From Muribaculaceae bacterium (lineage in GTDB: Bacteria; Bacteroidota; Bacteroidia; Bacteroidales; Muribaculaceae), in the NCBI GenBank assembly GCA_017557665.1, contig JAFYYI010000065.1, positions 1-64,000 on the forward strand: a DNA stretch of 64,000 nucleotides, read 5' to 3'. Shown piece by piece: positions 51,888-60,830 of the stretch (positions are counted from its first letter, which is position 1; every line of letters starts with the position of its first letter). The translations under genes and the position numbers were made by a program. Below the pieces are notes generated by a model. It did not search any database and had not been told where the DNA came from. It worked only from the letters and a program-made list of their open reading frames with translations.

Positions 51888-51895
51888 TATTTTTG
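51888..51895 (+). promoter_or_regulatory. -7 box of the second CxxCxGxG-tail gene
   Basis: TATTTTTG, about 103 bases before the ATG at 51999, at the same relative position as the box of copy 1. A second possible box, TAATTTTG, follows near 51921. Confidence 0.55.
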
Positions 51896-51998
51896 CATCG
51901 TCTATAGAAGATTTGCTTGTTTTAATTTTGCACCACAAGAACAAATAAATCTCCAGCATAGTTAACAATCAATCAACGTGGTGCTATTTACAGGTATT

Positions 51999-52505
51999 AT
52001 GAAAAAGATTATATTCTTTGTTCTTATTCTTATGGTATCTTTTGCTGCCAGTGCGCAGAATCCAACAAGGACAAAAGCTTCCACCAAGACACAGACTACG
52101 ACCAAGACACAGACAAAATCCACAACGAAGACTGGCGCTAAGGCTCAGTTAACTAACGGCCAGTATTTATCTTGCACTCAAGATGGTATCGCTATGCGGA
52201 CAGGCCCTTCAGACAGTTCACCAAAGATTAAGCAATACGATCAAACAGTCGTATTATTGGGACCTGGAAACGTGGAATTATCTTATGATGAATATTTCTT
52301 CATGGATTTGGGCTTTAAATATCTTGGGAAAAAAGAAAACGGCTATCTGTATGTTGAGGCCATCCATGATGGTGATATTTTTGACAATGTGATCATCAAC
52401 GGCTGGGTTCCGGAGAAGTATGTAAAAGTCGCATGTAAAAAATGTAACGGATTAGGGAATGTTGATTATGAAACATGCACTTCATGTAAAGGCCGCGGCT
52501 ACTAA
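51999..52505 (+). CDS. Small secreted protein with SH3-like region and CxxCxGxG tail, copy 2
   Basis: A 168-residue paralogue of the gene at 51358. It has a signal peptide (MKKIIFFVLILMVSFAASAQ), a longer Thr/Lys linker with TKTQTTTKTQTKSTTK repeats, then AQLTNGQYLSCTQDGIAMRT and GYLYVEAIHD. The tail CKKCNGLGNVDYETCTSCKG is nearly the same as in copy 1. The linker repeats of KTQT-type words may have grown by slippage. The pair, including upstream regions, arose by tandem duplication of about 640 bases. Export and zinc binding are inferred from sequence only. Confidence 0.75.
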   Translation: MKKIIFFVLILMVSFAASAQNPTRTKASTKTQTTTKTQTKSTTKTGAKAQLTNGQYLSCTQDGIAMRTGPSDSSPKIKQYDQTVVLLGPGNVELSYDEYFFMDLGFKYLGKKENGYLYVEAIHDGDIFDNVIINGWVPEKYVKVACKKCNGLGNVDYETCTSCKGRGY

Positions 52506-52550
52506 ACAGCAGCAGTGATTCAAGAGGCACATCGTGCTTCACAATAAATA

Positions 52551-52580
52551 AGGCGAGAAGAGATTTCTTCCCGCCTTTTG
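52551..52580. terminator. Terminator shared by convergent genes
   Basis: AGGCG-A-GAAGA / TCTTC-C-CGCCT with loop GATT, followed by TTTTG on the plus strand and TTATTTATTG on the minus strand. It separates 51999-52505 from the glycosidase gene. Confidence 0.85.
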
Positions 52581-52621
52581 TTTTACTCGCTTAATACCAC
52601 ACAATCGTGGTATTTCGGCTT

Positions 52622-55072
52622 CTACTTGCTGAGGATGATGTCGATGACGGTATTGACATCAGCTATGTTGATCTCGCCGTCACCATTCACGTCAAAGTTG
52701 CCGGCTAGGCCCCCATCCGTGAGGATGTGGTCAATAAGGGCGTTGACATCGGCTATGTTGACCTCGCTATCGGTGTTCACGTCACCGGGGATGCACTGCG
52801 TGATGTCGGGATAGTGGCAATAGAAGGACTTCAGGGCCAGTGTGTGATTACCGGGGTCGCCTGACTTGTCCAGTGTGAACTTGATGCTCTTGATGGTCAC
52901 GGGATAGGTGCCCAGGTTATCGGCACCGCCCAGGGTAGCCAAGTCGAGCAGGATGCGGTAGTCCTTGCCCGCCTCGAAGGTATCGCCGTCAACGGGATCA
53001 ATCCTAAGAAAGTTGGACGTGGTGTAGTAGCGATTGCGGGCATCAATCTGCACATAGTCGATGGGCATGGTGGAATTGAACACGAGTCCCACAGTGTCGG
53101 GCAGGCTGTAGAGCGTGATTTCCTTGGACATCTGCAGGTAAGGTGCGCGGTTGCTGCTGTAAGTATAGGAGATGACGCCCGTGGTCTCGTTGATGGTGAT
53201 GTTCTTGGCGCCGGCGCCCTTGAAGGTCCAGCCGTCCCACGGTTGGTACAGATAGGGCGTGGGACTGATTTCCACAGTTACCTCGGTGTTGTCGCTATAC
53301 TCCCCCACCTCACAAGCCAGGGTTGTCGTACCTTCCTTCAGGCCATGCAGCACGCCATCGGTCACGGCAATCACCTCGCTGTCGCCTATGCTCCAGTCCA
53401 GCGTTGCGGGGTCATAGAAATAGGTGTTGGCATTGACCGTCGCGGTCACCTCGATGGGATAGTCGCGGCCATCGATGAGGATGGGGTGCAGCGTGATGGC
53501 GGGTTGAGCTGCGATGATGCGCACGGGCACCGTCGCCGTCATCTCGCCCAGGGTCGCAGTGAGCGTGCCGCCGGTGACGTCGCCACCAGCCTTGAAAGTG
53601 TTGCCGCTAGTGGTACCCAGCGAGGGGTCGCACGACAGGGTCACGCCCTGCACGTCCTCATCGACCAGTTCGCCGATGCGGTTATAGCCCAAGATGCGGG
53701 GCTTGGCCGTGGAGTACTGCGGCAGGTCGATGCGATGCAGGTCAAAGGCGATGCTCGCCACCTCGTTGTCCTCCTCGCCCACAGCCTCTACAAGCCAGCC
53801 GCAGGCCACGGAACGCGGGGTGCCCTCGGTGGTGGTGTTGATGATTTTGCCAAAGAGCATCATCTCGGCTGAGCCGCCCGCGTCCATGTTGACTATCTCG
53901 GTCACGTCGGGACACATCTGCTGCAGAATCTGACACGCCACCGCCGTGGGGCAGCCGGCCGACTGGCCGTAAAGCGGACTAGTGGCCTTGTCGATAACCA
54001 GCAAGTAGAGGTGCTTGCCGTCGGCGCTGCTGCCATAGCAGGTGCGTGAATACACCTGGCTGTTGTAGGTCTCGTCATAGTTTCGTCCCAGCAGTTCGCC
54101 GCCATGCATGATGGGGGCGTTGCCCCACACCATATTCTCGATGTCGGGACGCAAGCCCTGCTTGTCGTCATCCAGGCAGGTCCACTCCGAGGTCACCTCA
54201 ATCTCGTCGCCCACGGCAAGGGCGGCCATTGCTGCCTTGTTGGCATCGCCAGTGACGGTGAGACAAGCGTCATAGGAGCCCAACGTCTGGCGATCGGCAT
54301 CAGGGACGATAGCGGCGATGATGAACCGCATGGGCGCGTTGTTGGTCCAGGCACTGCCCTCGGCCAGGGTGAGGTAATAGTTGTCGGTGTGGTTGTTTCC
54401 CCGCTCGTTGAAACCCGTCCAGTCGTCCTCAAACTCACGCGTGCGGGTGTAGTTAGGCCCATACAGGCAGATGTCTCCCGCCACAGCGCGGCGGTTGATG
54501 TTGTGATAGGCCAGCGGTTGCGCCAGTTTGTCGCTGGCGATGGTGCCGTCCCACCTGATGCGTCCCAGCACCAAGGTCTTGTCGTGGGTGATGGCAGCGG
54601 CTGCCGAGCGCTCAGGGCCGCCGTTCCACCAGTCCCAGGTGGTGTTGTCGTTGACCAGGCTGGTGTCGTTACGCACTACGCCACCCAGCGGAGTGCCCAA
54701 CTGGAAACTGCTCCACGGGGCACCGTTGCCCGACACGACCCAGAAGTTGGCATTGCAGCCTGCCACAGGGCGCTTGGTGGCCGTGCGGTTGCGCGTATAG
54801 GCGTTGGCCAGGGCCTCGGTTTGTCCCACGGTGTTGTAGCCGATTGTGGTCTCAATGCGGTTGTTGGGATTGTTGAGGTCCACCTCCAGCACATACACGT
54901 TGAGCGGATAACCGGGAATCCTCACAATGGTATTGACCGTGCCCGGCCCCACCTGGCGGTGCACCAGCGTGTCGACCGTATAGGCAGTTCCGTCGATGAC
55001 AAAGTCAGCGTGGGCCGATGCGCAAGCCAAGAGCGACAAGACAAGCGACAAGAAGTATTTTCTTTTCATCAT
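52622..55072 (-). CDS. Secreted phosphodiester glycosidase-like protein with dockerin-like repeats
   Basis: An 816-residue exported protein with a signal peptide (about 1-22). Residues about 80-430 match the phosphodiester glycosidase family (NAGPA-like): GCNANFW, TSPLYGQSAGCPTAVACQIL and VNMDAGGSAEMMLFG. A family relative removes N-acetylglucosamine from mannose-6-phosphate diesters; the substrate here is unknown. After it come Ig-like domains (about 440-610, with GLKEGTTTLACEVGEYSDN) and a beta-sandwich (about 615-755). Two full dockerin-like repeats end it: GDVNTDSEVNIADVNALI and FDVNGDGEINIADVNTVI. Confidence 0.86.
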   Translation of the reverse strand: MMKRKYFLSLVLSLLACASAHADFVIDGTAYTVDTLVHRQVGPGTVNTIVRIPGYPLNVYVLEVDLNNPNNRIETTIGYNTVGQTEALANAYTRNRTATKRPVAGCNANFWVVSGNGAPWSSFQLGTPLGGVVRNDTSLVNDNTTWDWWNGGPERSAAAAITHDKTLVLGRIRWDGTIASDKLAQPLAYHNINRRAVAGDICLYGPNYTRTREFEDDWTGFNERGNNHTDNYYLTLAEGSAWTNNAPMRFIIAAIVPDADRQTLGSYDACLTVTGDANKAAMAALAVGDEIEVTSEWTCLDDDKQGLRPDIENMVWGNAPIMHGGELLGRNYDETYNSQVYSRTCYGSSADGKHLYLLVIDKATSPLYGQSAGCPTAVACQILQQMCPDVTEIVNMDAGGSAEMMLFGKIINTTTEGTPRSVACGWLVEAVGEEDNEVASIAFDLHRIDLPQYSTAKPRILGYNRIGELVDEDVQGVTLSCDPSLGTTSGNTFKAGGDVTGGTLTATLGEMTATVPVRIIAAQPAITLHPILIDGRDYPIEVTATVNANTYFYDPATLDWSIGDSEVIAVTDGVLHGLKEGTTTLACEVGEYSDNTEVTVEISPTPYLYQPWDGWTFKGAGAKNITINETTGVISYTYSSNRAPYLQMSKEITLYSLPDTVGLVFNSTMPIDYVQIDARNRYYTTSNFLRIDPVDGDTFEAGKDYRILLDLATLGGADNLGTYPVTIKSIKFTLDKSGDPGNHTLALKSFYCHYPDITQCIPGDVNTDSEVNIADVNALIDHILTDGGLAGNFDVNGDGEINIADVNTVIDIILSK

Positions 55073-55101
55073 ACCAAAAAGCGTTAATGGTTAGTGTCAC
55101 G

Positions 55102-55109
55102 CAAAGATA
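55102..55109 (-). promoter_or_regulatory. -7 box of the glycosidase-like gene
   Basis: TATCTTTG on the minus strand, 29 bases before the ATG at 55072. Confidence 0.7.
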
Positions 55110-55166
55110 ACCCTAACCCACGAATTTTCAAAGAAGAACAAGCGATTTTTCGAGAAGGATGCAGCC

Positions 55167-56237
55167 TCAACGGCCAACGATGTATTTGCGGAAAGGCAGC
55201 ATGCGCAGCACTATCGTCAGCACGAGACACACGATGAAGGCCAACAGGCCGCTCACCAGGCAGTCCACTACAATGGGCGCGGCGCCCAACCAGGACTGCG
55301 TCATGGGCCACACCACCTGCCGCAAGATAATCATCTGGGACAGGTAGATGCCAAAGGTGCAACGGCTCAGCAACGGCCACCAGGTGGCAGCAGCAGGATG
55401 GGCCGAGCGGTCATACTGCTTGGGTGCGAAACGCTGCACCGTGACAAACAGCAACGTGGCCATCGCGATGTTATTGACGCTGATGTCGTTAGTGATTGTA
55501 TCGATATGCTCCTGCCAGGTGATGCCGAAATGACCTTGCACCAGGAACTCGAACAACGGCATCGCCACAATGCCGAAGGCGAGCAGCAGGCCCCATTTCC
55601 AGCCGTGCTTGAGGCTGTACAAGGGCAAGCCGTATTGATGCAGGTAATAGCCCAGCAGCACGTATCCATAGTAGTTGGCAAAAGCGCCGAACATATTGTG
55701 GCTGTACTGCGTCGCCTCCATGAAGATGCCATGCTGATAGGGAATGAACGATGAGAGCACCCACAACACCAATAGCATTTCCACACCACGCTTGCCGATG
55801 GCGTCGATACACTTGCTCACCAGCGGCAGCGTCACATAGATGACCAGCAGCACATACACATACCACAACAAACCCTCAACAGGATGAAACAGGAGGGACG
55901 TCAGCAGACGAGGAGTGAAGTTGTGAAGCAGGAAGGCATGTTCCAGCAGGTAGACGACAGTCCACACCAACAGCGGGAAGAGGACGACGCGCAGACGGCG
56001 CCTGATAAAACGCTTGCCAGTCATCTTCACGGGCAATAGCAAGGCACCCGTGATCATGAAGAACAGGTTGCAGTTCACCGCCACCAGCACGGTATAGACC
56101 GCATTGGCAATCGACGGCGTGTTATAATAGGTGGCATATTGCCTGATGGGTGTGTGAATGAGAATGACCAGCAGGCAAGCGATGACACGCAGGATGTCAA
56201 GGTAAGGTATTCGCCGCTGCAGTCGAGTCTCTGTCAT
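55167..56237 (-). CDS. Acyltransferase-3 family membrane protein
   Basis: A 356-residue integral membrane protein with about ten helices, of the acyltransferase-3 (OafA/YrhL-like) family. The N-terminus RRIPYLDILRVIACLLVILI with HTPIR is the usual first helix followed by its histidine. Further family features are the FFMITGALLLP and RRRLRVVLFPLLVWTVVY stretches. Members O-acetylate sugars or similar surface groups; the acceptor here is unknown. It lies 17 bases after ispF on the same strand and so is probably co-transcribed with porV-ispF. Confidence 0.88.
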   Translation of the reverse strand: MTETRLQRRIPYLDILRVIACLLVILIHTPIRQYATYYNTPSIANAVYTVLVAVNCNLFFMITGALLLPVKMTGKRFIRRRLRVVLFPLLVWTVVYLLEHAFLLHNFTPRLLTSLLFHPVEGLLWYVYVLLVIYVTLPLVSKCIDAIGKRGVEMLLVLWVLSSFIPYQHGIFMEATQYSHNMFGAFANYYGYVLLGYYLHQYGLPLYSLKHGWKWGLLLAFGIVAMPLFEFLVQGHFGITWQEHIDTITNDISVNNIAMATLLFVTVQRFAPKQYDRSAHPAAATWWPLLSRCTFGIYLSQMIILRQVVWPMTQSWLGAAPIVVDCLVSGLLAFIVCLVLTIVLRMLPFRKYIVGR

Positions 56238-56254
56238 ACTTCAGGTGTTTGGGA

Positions 56255-56734
56255 TCAGGTCTTCTTTTGAATGAGGGCCACGGCATAGGCGGCGATGCCC
56301 TCGCCACGGCCAGTAAAGCCTAATTTCTCGGTGGTCGTGGCCTTGATGGACACCTGACCGGGGGCACAGTCCATGCAAGCGGCCAACTCCTGCTGCATGG
56401 CAGGGATGTGGGGGTTGAGTTTCGGCTGCTCTGCACAGATGGTGATGTCGCAGTTTCCCAAGCAATAGCCCTGCTCATCAAGCAGACGCATCACGTGGCG
56501 CAGCAACAAGCGGCTGTCGATGCCCTTGTAACGCGGGTCTGTGTCAGGGAAATGGTAACCGATATCACGCAGGGCGGCGGCACCCAACAGGGCGTCGCAC
56601 AAGGCATGGATCGCAACGTCGGCATCGCTGTGTCCCAGCAAGCCACGTTCCCATGGAATATTCACGCCGCCCAGCCAAAGGGGTCTCCCCTCGACCAGGC
56701 GGTGTACGTCAAATCCCATCCCCACGCGTATCAT
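56255..56734 (-). CDS. ispF: 2-C-methyl-D-erythritol 2,4-cyclodiphosphate synthase
   Basis: A 159-residue trimeric zinc enzyme of the MEP isoprenoid pathway. The N-terminus [12 protein letters not shown] holds the zinc Asp and His, LGHSDADV the third part, and [10 protein letters not shown] and [16 protein letters not shown] the substrate loops. Length is normal. It lies between porV and the acyltransferase. The element just upstream at 56766-56800 is a CTAGA hairpin. Confidence 0.97.
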   Translation of the reverse strand: MIRVGMGFDVHRLVEGRPLWLGGVNIPWERGLLGHSDADVAIHALCDALLGAAALRDIGYHFPDTDPRYKGIDSRLLLRHVMRLLDEQGYCLGNCDITICAEQPKLNPHIPAMQQELAACMDCAPGQVSIKATTTEKLGFTGRGEGIAAYAVALIQKKT

Positions 56735-56765
56735 AGTCCTTCTCTAGTTTTTTCAGTTGTCAGTT

Positions 56766-56800
56766 GTCTAGATCTTCTAGATGGACTAGATTATCTAGAC
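56766..56800 (-). repeat. Nested CTAGA hairpin between porV and ispF
   Basis: GTCTAGAT / ATCTAGAC (8 bp) encloses a second stem TCTAG / CTAGA with loop TCCAT (minus-strand reading). The whole is 35 bases and almost fully self-paired. It has no T-run. It shares the word TAGTCCATCTAGAA with the element before sufC. Confidence 0.85.
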
Positions 56801-56813
56801 GGGCCTGATTACC

Positions 56814-57986
56814 TTAGTTACGACCGAACAGATCCTTGATGCCATCCAAATCAAACGACAGGGTGAAACGCAGCGTCTGATCCAGAGGACTGTTCTGGGC
56901 TGTAGCGATCATGTAGCTGGCATCAATCTTAATCACGTTGAGCGAGAAACCGGCGCCCAGACCGAAGTACTGACGGTTACCGGCATACTTGCTCTCATAG
57001 TAGTAACCACCACGCAAGAAGAACTGCTGGTTGTAAGCATACTCGGCACCCACCGAATAGGTGATGCGCTTGGCAAAGTTGTCCTTGAAGCTGTCAAAGA
57101 TACCCGTAATCGACGACTTGTCTTTCCACTGCTGCAAGGCATCGTCATAGGCCAGGTTGTCCTCATAGTCGGCCAGACGAGGCTTTGCGGGCACCAGAAT
57201 CTTATTGGCGTCAACGGCCAGGGTAAGGTTGTTATAGTCGGCCAAGGGGAAGGTGAAAGCAGTACCGATCTTGAGGTTAGCAGGCAGGTAAGCCGGGTCG
57301 TTACCCTTGTTATAGTTGACCTTGGAACCGATGTTGGACAGGTTGAAACCCAACGACCACTGGCACTCGTTGCGGCCAATGACAGGGAAAGTGGTGTAAT
57401 AGCCCGAGATATCGGCGGCAAATGCCGTAGCGCTCGACGACTCACCGGTATTCATCATCGTGTTGTAGCCCAAGTCACTGTAGATGAAGCGCAGGGCGAC
57501 ACCCATAGCGAATTTCTCGCTCAGCTTGCGGCTGTAACCCAGGTCAGCAGCCATCTCAAACGGGTTGATGACCGAGAGCGTCGCTCCGTCACCATCAGTA
57601 GCTGCCACCTCGCCCAGCGAGAAATAGCGCAACGAGGCACTAATGGCCTGATTGTCGCTGCCACCCACCTTGTAGTAGCCAGAGAGGTTGGCCAGATAGA
57701 TGTCATTGACAATCTTGCGCAACCACGGCGTGTAGGACAGCGAAACACCGGCACGGCTGTAAGCGAAGGCATACTTTGACGGGTTCCAGAACTGGGAGTT
57801 GGCATCGGCCTCGGTGGCGGCACCCAGGTCACCCATCGAGGCGCCACGCGCATCGGGAGTGATACTCAGCGAGGTAACACCCGTGGTCACGGGATTAAAC
57901 TCGGTGTTCTTGATGTCGTCCTGTGACCAGGCCGTTAAAGCGGTCGCTATCAGGGCGACGGCAAGTATTGATCTGTACAGTTTCAT
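56814..57986 (-). CDS. porV: Type IX secretion outer-membrane protein PorV (LptO)
   Basis: A 390-residue outer-membrane beta-barrel with a signal peptide (about 1-22, ending AWSQ). PorV features are TGVTSLSITPDARGASMGDL followed by GAATEADANSQFWNPSKYAF, FNLSNIGSKVNY and repeated barrel strands to the C-terminal FTLSFDLDGIKDLF. In type IX secretion PorV takes substrates from the Sov channel and passes them to PorU. PorU, often encoded just beside porV, is not in this window. It is probably the first gene of porV-ispF-acyltransferase; no clear -7 box was found upstream. Confidence 0.92.
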   Translation of the reverse strand: MKLYRSILAVALIATALTAWSQDDIKNTEFNPVTTGVTSLSITPDARGASMGDLGAATEADANSQFWNPSKYAFAYSRAGVSLSYTPWLRKIVNDIYLANLSGYYKVGGSDNQAISASLRYFSLGEVAATDGDGATLSVINPFEMAADLGYSRKLSEKFAMGVALRFIYSDLGYNTMMNTGESSSATAFAADISGYYTTFPVIGRNECQWSLGFNLSNIGSKVNYNKGNDPAYLPANLKIGTAFTFPLADYNNLTLAVDANKILVPAKPRLADYEDNLAYDDALQQWKDKSSITGIFDSFKDNFAKRITYSVGAEYAYNQQFFLRGGYYYESKYAGNRQYFGLGAGFSLNVIKIDASYMIATAQNSPLDQTLRFTLSFDLDGIKDLFGRN

Positions 57987-58120
57987 TTCTTCTAATCAGA
58001 AAAATTTGGTTTGTCTTTATAACATATAAACTACAAAACCGCCATTTTATTGTATTCACTCCCATTATTCCTTCCTTTGGTAGCTCATTAACCTCCACAA
58101 ACGACAAAAACAGGATTAAA

Positions 58121-58161
58121 AATCGCAACCCCGGCAACATGATGTTGCCGGGGTTGCGATT
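58121..58161 (-). terminator. Terminator after the Bax-inhibitor-like gene
   Basis: Near-perfect 20-base inverted repeat (AATCGCAACCCCGGCAACAT and its complement). The minus strand continues with TTTTTAATCC. It separates the gene at 58185 from porV. Confidence 0.93.
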
Positions 58162-58184
58162 GCATGATTGTCATTGTTCGGGTA

Positions 58185-58913
58185 TCAGTCGCGGCTGCCG
58201 AAGAAGCGCAACAGGTACAGGAACAGGTTGATGAAGTCGAGGTAGAGGCTCAAGGCGCCCATCGTGGCGACTTTGCCCATGGCTGTGGGGTCGGCTTCGG
58301 CACACATGCGCTTGATGGCCTGGGTGTCCCATGCGGTCAGTCCCACAAAGATGAGCACACCGGCAAAGCTGATGCACATGTCGAGCATTGAGTTGTGCAT
58401 GAACAAGTTAACTATAGTGCACACAATCAAACCGAGAAGGGCCATGATCAGGAAAGAGCCAAACTTGGACAAATCCTGACGGGTGACATAGCCAAAGACC
58501 GCCATAGCCCCGAAAGTACCTGCCGTAATCAGGAACGTCATGGCAATCGACGTGCCTGTATAGTACATGAAGATGGGTGTGAGCGAAATACCGTTCAACG
58601 CACTGTAAACATAGAACAAAACCGTTGCGGTGGTTGTGCTCAACTTGTCGATGCGAGCAGTCAAGTAGATCACCAAACCAATCTCAAGGGCGAACAAGAC
58701 CCAAATCGAAGCCGTAGTGCTGAACATGATGTTCATCAGCGTCTCGCTGGACAACACCAGGAATGAGGTGATTGCTGTAAGCAACAGTCCCAAGGTCATC
58801 TTGCCAAACACCTTGCGCATCACGCCGGCGACGTAACGCTTCAGCGTCATTTCATTCTCGGCCTGAACGGCTGTCTCATAGCCGTCCACATAATTTTCTC
58901 TCCAGTTGTTCAT
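58185..58913 (-). CDS. Bax inhibitor-1 / YccA family membrane protein
   Basis: A 242-residue integral membrane protein with seven helices, the standard length. Family marks are LTAITSFLVLSS in the first helix and NGISLTPIFMYYTG. Near the end, GLTAWDTQAIKRM is followed by MGALSLYLDFINLFLYLLRF. Bacterial members (YccA, BsYetJ) act as pH-sensitive calcium leak channels or modulators of FtsH proteolysis; which applies here is unknown. It is monocistronic, with a strong terminator at 58121-58161. Confidence 0.93.
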   Translation of the reverse strand: MNNWRENYVDGYETAVQAENEMTLKRYVAGVMRKVFGKMTLGLLLTAITSFLVLSSETLMNIMFSTTASIWVLFALEIGLVIYLTARIDKLSTTTATVLFYVYSALNGISLTPIFMYYTGTSIAMTFLITAGTFGAMAVFGYVTRQDLSKFGSFLIMALLGLIVCTIVNLFMHNSMLDMCISFAGVLIFVGLTAWDTQAIKRMCAEADPTAMGKVATMGALSLYLDFINLFLYLLRFFGSRD

Positions 58914-58990
58914 ATCTTAGTTTTTGTTAGTTGTCTGTTTCTGTTTCAGTTTCAAACTGCAAATTCCGTGCCAATCCACAACCTCTAAAC

Positions 58991-60775
58991 TTACATCCTG
59001 TTAGGCATCTCGATGCCCAGCAGCGACATGCCGCGCTTGATGACATCGGCCACGGTATCGCTCAACAACTGACGGAAGCAACGCACGGCGGCGTCCTGCT
59101 CCCTGAGGATGCTGCAGTCGTGGTAGAACTGGTTATACTCCTTGGCCAGGTCATAGACGTAGTTGGCGATGAGCGCGGGGCTGTAGTTGCGGCCGGCATC
59201 GGCAACGACGGTGGTGAAATCGGCAAGCTTCTGAATCAGTGAGGTTTCCTTCTCGTTGGGTGCCACGGCACTGATATCCACGGCCTTGTAGTCCTCGCAG
59301 CACTTGCGCAGCACTGACTGGATGCGGGCATAGGTGTACTGGATGAAAGGACCTGTGTTGCCGTTGAAGTCAATGGACTCGCTGGGGTCGAACAGCATGG
59401 TCTTCCTCGGATCCACCTTGAGGATAAAGTACTTCAAGGCACCCAGGCCAATCATGCGCAGCACGTCGGCACGCTCGTCCTCGGCCACACCCTGCAGTCG
59501 TCCGGGCTCGCCAGCCATCTCGGTTGCGGTGGCAATCATCTCGTCCATCAGCTCATCGGCATCTACAACGGTACCCTCACGGGATTTCATCTTGCCGTTG
59601 GGCAACTCTACCATGCCATAGGAGAAGTGCACCAGGTCCTTGCCCCACTTGAAGCCCAGCTTGTCGAGCAGCAGCGAGAGCACCTGGAAGTGATAGTTCT
59701 GCTCATTGCCCACCACATAAATCATGCGGTCGATGGGATAATCCTTATAACGCAACTGTGCTGTGCCGATGTCCTGAGTCATATAGACCGACGTGCCGTC
59801 GCTGCGCAGCAAGAGTTTGTGGTCCAAGCCGTCGGGCGTGAGGTCGGCCCAAACGCTGTTGTCCTCCTTGCGGTAGAACAGGCCCTTTTCCAGACCCTCG
59901 AGCACGGTGTCACGGCCCACCAGATAGGTGTCGCTCTCGTAGTAGATTTTATCGAACGAAACGCCCATGCGCTTGTAGGTCTCGTCAAAACCGGCATATA
60001 CCCAGTTGTTCATCTTCTCCCACAGGGCGCGAACCTCGGGGTCACCGGCCTCCCAGCGGCGCAACATGTCGTGAGCCTCCTGGATGAGCGGAGCCTGCTT
60101 CTCGGCCTCTTCGGGGCTCATTCCCTTCTCCACAAGTTCCTTGATTTCGGCCTTGTAGTGCTTGTCGAAGGCCACATAGAAGTCACCGATCAGGTGGTCA
60201 CCCTTCTTGCCCGTGGACTCGGGTGTGGCACCGTTGCCCCACTTGAGCCAAGCGAGCATCGACTTGCAGATGTGGATACCGCGGTCGTTGACGATGTTGG
60301 TCTTCACCACCTTGTAGCCGTTGGCCTCCATAATCTTGGAGAGGCTGAATCCCAGCAGATTGTTGCGCACGTGTCCCAGGTGCAGCGGCTTGTTGGTGTT
60401 GGGCGATGAATACTCAATCATCACCATCTGGCTGTCGTCGGTGGCAGCCTTGAAGCCATAGTTGGGGATTGACGCCACGTGCTGGAGCACGCCGGTCCAG
60501 AACGACGGCTTGATGGTGATGTTCAGGAAGCCCTTGATGACGTTGAACTTCTCCACAGCCTCACAATGAGCCAGCATGTGCTCACCGATTTCCTGTGCGG
60601 TCACGTCGGGCGCCTTGTGCGACGCCTTCAGGAACGGGAACACGACAATCGTCTCGTTGCCCTCAAATTCCTTTTTGGTGGTCTGGGGAACAATCTTCTC
60701 GGCGGGAAAATCCACACCATATAACTCCTTAACGGCCAGCGCAGTAGCTTCGGCCAATATCTGATCAATCGACAT
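58991..60775 (-). CDS. argS: Arginyl-tRNA synthetase
   Basis: A 594-residue class I synthetase. An N-terminal Add-1 domain is followed by the HIGH motif in NTNKPLHLGHVRNN, and the KMSKS equivalent is GKMKSREGTVV. The C-terminal anticodon-binding domain ends in RGMSLLGIEMPNRM, typical for ArgS. Length is normal. It has its own box, TAACTTTG, at 60805-60812 and stands upstream of the Bax-inhibitor-like gene by 77 bases. Confidence 0.97.
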   Translation of the reverse strand: MSIDQILAEATALAVKELYGVDFPAEKIVPQTTKKEFEGNETIVVFPFLKASHKAPDVTAQEIGEHMLAHCEAVEKFNVIKGFLNITIKPSFWTGVLQHVASIPNYGFKAATDDSQMVMIEYSSPNTNKPLHLGHVRNNLLGFSLSKIMEANGYKVVKTNIVNDRGIHICKSMLAWLKWGNGATPESTGKKGDHLIGDFYVAFDKHYKAEIKELVEKGMSPEEAEKQAPLIQEAHDMLRRWEAGDPEVRALWEKMNNWVYAGFDETYKRMGVSFDKIYYESDTYLVGRDTVLEGLEKGLFYRKEDNSVWADLTPDGLDHKLLLRSDGTSVYMTQDIGTAQLRYKDYPIDRMIYVVGNEQNYHFQVLSLLLDKLGFKWGKDLVHFSYGMVELPNGKMKSREGTVVDADELMDEMIATATEMAGEPGRLQGVAEDERADVLRMIGLGALKYFILKVDPRKTMLFDPSESIDFNGNTGPFIQYTYARIQSVLRKCCEDYKAVDISAVAPNEKETSLIQKLADFTTVVADAGRNYSPALIANYVYDLAKEYNQFYHDCSILREQDAAVRCFRQLLSDTVADVIKRGMSLLGIEMPNRM

Positions 60776-60804
60776 AATGATTCGAAATTAAATGATTCAA
60801 ACTG

Positions 60805-60812
60805 CAAAGTTA
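60805..60812 (-). promoter_or_regulatory. -7 box of argS
   Basis: TAACTTTG on the minus strand, 29 bases before the argS ATG. Confidence 0.65.
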
Positions 60813-60830
60813 CGAAAAAATACCAAAACC

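Noticed and set aside
52622..52760. Type IX secretion C-terminal sorting domain on the dockerin proteins
   Set aside because: The C-termini end in or just after calcium-loop repeats and lack the beta-rich tail with the late G-x-Y and K-V-x-V-type ends expected of such domains.
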